In this document: positions 5,101 to 6,330 of the stretch, piece after piece | Layout: the number at the start of each line of letters is the position of its first letter | How positions within the stretch are numbered: the stretch's first letter is position 1 | Assembly: GCA_963922815.1 (NCBI GenBank) | Contig: CAWUKD010000190.1 | Coordinates: forward strand, 1-6,330 | Direction of reading: 5' to 3' | Source of the DNA: SZUA-146 sp963922815 | Lineage (GTDB): Bacteria; Pseudomonadota; Gammaproteobacteria; Steroidobacterales; SZUA-146 | DNA length: 6,330 bases | The notes under the pieces: generated by a model | Databases searched by the model: none | Seen by the model: only the letters and a program-made list of their open reading frames with translations | What the model was told of the DNA's origin: nothing | Translations under genes and position numbers: made by a program

Positions 5101-6201
5101 CTAAGAATCCCCGATCAGCTCAGTGCGCCCTGCGATGGCGCCAGAACGGCACAGCTGTAAAAACTCCTCGCCTAACTCCGCGCTTCGTTCTATCGCCGTG
5201 TTCCAGTTATTAACGCGTTTCGCATCGTTATCACGAAAGCGGTAAAAATCCTTGCGATCAGGAATTCTCTGGTCGGGAAGCGACTGAACAAAGGAGTCGG
5301 ACGGGCTCACCAGAATGGTTCGGTCGAGTTGTTCGGCGCGTGCCTCTCGCCACGACCAGTACTTGTCGAACCAGCCTTCTTTGAGGTTTGAGTAAAAATG
5401 AGGGTAGAGCACCAGGCCATCGTCAATACGAGTGACATTAGATGGGATAGGGTGATAGTCAAGCAGGCCGCCGTCGCGGTAAACACCGTCTGGTGCTCCG
5501 GCTATATTATCGACACCTGGCATCACCACCGGGATTGAGCCCGAAGACAAAATCGCATCGCGAAAATTTTCGACTGTCAGCATTATGGTCTGAGTCTGTA
5601 TGCCATCCAGTCCGTCGTAGGTGTTAACCGAAGCGCCTTTTGAAAAGACGATTCGCTCCACCATCGAGCGATAAAACCCCCGTCCAAACGCCGACAGCAG
5701 CAGCCCTTTGGCCATCGCCACCTTTTGTTTAGAGACATTTTCGCTTGCCAGCCAGCCCTTGCAGCGAACGCTGCCGCAGTGGAAATGATAGCGAGTGTTG
5801 GACAGAATTTCGTTGATGCCCTCTGCAGGGAGAAAGGTATCGAGAATGCGGTTCGTTTCGAGCGCAATACGGGCGCCGAGCTCATCGGTCGTCATGTTCT
5901 GATCGTATTGCTGTTGGGTGTAGGCTCGCGCTAACAGAGTCATAGCCTCACGCGGATTGTTTCGGGCAGCGGCCGCGAGCTTGAACGCTCCGATGGAGGT
6001 ACCGAACAGGTCGACAGCTTGCTGGCTCTGGCTTAGCCAGTCACCGAAGATCGCGCAGTCCAAACCGTAAATGCCGAGCCATTTTGCCGCTCCTGATGCG
6101 CCAAACACCGCGGTGATGTGCTCGGGCGACAGGCCGTTTTCCTGGATGTGCTTAAGTGCCGTTGCCCCGGCTTGAATACGTAACGCGGTCATAGGTGTCA
6201 C
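5101..6201 (-). CDS. Patatin-like phospholipase / lipid acyl hydrolase
   Basis: This protein of 366 residues (363 from Met4) carries the patatin Ser-Asp dyad. The nucleophile is Ser69 in GTSIG (67-71) at the start of a helix (AFKLAAAAR), and the likely partner is Asp243 in DGGLLDY (243-249). The oxyanion loop is represented by FGASGAAKWLGIYGLD (33-48), a G-x-x-G-x-x-KW form rather than the common GGGxRG; I recall related patatin-like proteins with GASGGPKW here. FRDAILSSGSIPVVMPGV (213-230) matches the 'A..ASaAiP' segment before the catalytic Asp. The family cleaves acyl chains from membrane phospholipids or storage lipids; the substrate here is unknown. No signal peptide or membrane helix is evident, so it is likely cytoplasmic or membrane-peripheral. 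The start is uncertain: GTG at 6201 or ATG at 6192, neither with a clear ribosome binding site. It precedes marR by 72 bases on the same strand, but marR has its own promoter. Confidence 0.9.
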   Translation of the reverse strand: MTPMTALRIQAGATALKHIQENGLSPEHITAVFGASGAAKWLGIYGLDCAIFGDWLSQSQQAVDLFGTSIGAFKLAAAARNNPREAMTLLARAYTQQQYDQNMTTDELGARIALETNRILDTFLPAEGINEILSNTRYHFHCGSVRCKGWLASENVSKQKVAMAKGLLLSAFGRGFYRSMVERIVFSKGASVNTYDGLDGIQTQTIMLTVENFRDAILSSGSIPVVMPGVDNIAGAPDGVYRDGGLLDYHPIPSNVTRIDDGLVLYPHFYSNLKEGWFDKYWSWREARAEQLDRTILVSPSDSFVQSLPDQRIPDRKDFYRFRDNDAKRVNNWNTAIERSAELGEEFLQLCRSGAIAGRTELIGDS

Positions 6202-6210
6202 TAGTAGTGA

Positions 6211-6292
6211 AATCGGGGACAGTTTACCTATTTGCTGTCAAGCAGATCGACTGCTCGATCGCCAAATCAAAATTGGTAAACTGTCCCCGATT
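6211..6292. mobile_element. REP/MITE-like element bounded by perfect 18-base inverted repeats
   Basis: AATCGGGGACAGTTTACC (6211-6228) is perfectly repeated in reverse complement as GGTAAACTGTCCCCGATT (6275-6292), with 46 bases between. The match stops abruptly on both sides (6210/6293 and 6229/6274 do not pair). The inner part holds two overlapping small palindromes, AGCAG/CTGCT (6241-6245, 6251-6255) and GATCGA/TCGATC (6245-6250, 6255-6260). There is no coding capacity and no obvious flanking direct repeat. The shared GGGGACAG core with 4091-4098 shows it is not unique in the genome. Best read as a non-autonomous repeat of the REP/MITE type. A long-range terminator or regulatory hairpin is an alternative, though there is no T run directly after either arm. 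Confidence 0.65.
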
Positions 6293-6330
6293 ACGCTCTT
6301 TGCAGTCGTTTTTTGTAGGCTGGTTTGGAC

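Noticed and set aside
6213..6241. A possible promoter for the patatin gene using TTGACA at 6241-6236 on the minus strand
   Set aside because: At 16-18 bases downstream only CCCC-rich sequence from the repeat arm is present, so there is no usable -10 box at the proper distance.

Overview
The window looks like a chromosomal piece of a moderately GC-rich proteobacterium, most likely a gammaproteobacterium. This rests on general protein character (a WecB that aligns closely with my memory of the enterobacterial enzyme, and MarR, DUF1330 and patatin-type proteins) and on dispersed GGGGACAG-containing repeats of a kind I associate with gammaproteobacterial genomes. No marker gene in the window fixes the genus.

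Left part, plus strand (1-3056): three genes in one direction, probably one transcript. They are the C-terminal part of an FAD-dependent amine-oxidase-like protein (cut by the left window edge), a multi-pass membrane protein of the flippase-like/LPG-synthase transmembrane family whose start overlaps the preceding stop (TGATG), and a complete non-hydrolysing UDP-GlcNAc 2-epimerase (wecB). The epimerase makes UDP-ManNAc. With a membrane protein of the YbhN/AglD type and an FAD-dependent oxidoreductase beside it, the group reads as the end of a surface-glycan or glycolipid biosynthesis locus. A weak terminator-like hairpin and a longer GC-rich hairpin lie in the convergent gap after wecB.

Middle part, minus strand (3162-3917): a lone six-helix membrane protein of unknown function with a cluster of acidic and histidine residues near the membrane boundaries. 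Its 217-base upstream gap (3918-4134) contains its leader and one GGGGACAG repeat fragment, and no further gene that I can support.

Right part, minus strand (4135-6201): a patatin-like lipid acyl hydrolase, then a MarR-family regulator, then a DUF1330 protein 24 bases behind marR. The regulator has its own near-consensus sigma-70 promoter, with two TTGA/TCAA inverted repeats placed over the -35 box and over the start of transcription. This suggests an autoregulated marR-DUF1330 pair. Upstream of the patatin gene is an 82-base element bounded by perfect 18-base inverted repeats (6211-6292), probably a REP/MITE-like mobile repeat. Nothing else is recognisable up to the right edge.

I found no RNA genes, CRISPR arrays, complete transposase genes or phage genes. 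No gene-free stretch exceeds 300 bases. The window is mostly ordinary. The items most worth a second look are the inverted-repeat element, the marR operator layout and the unassigned membrane protein.
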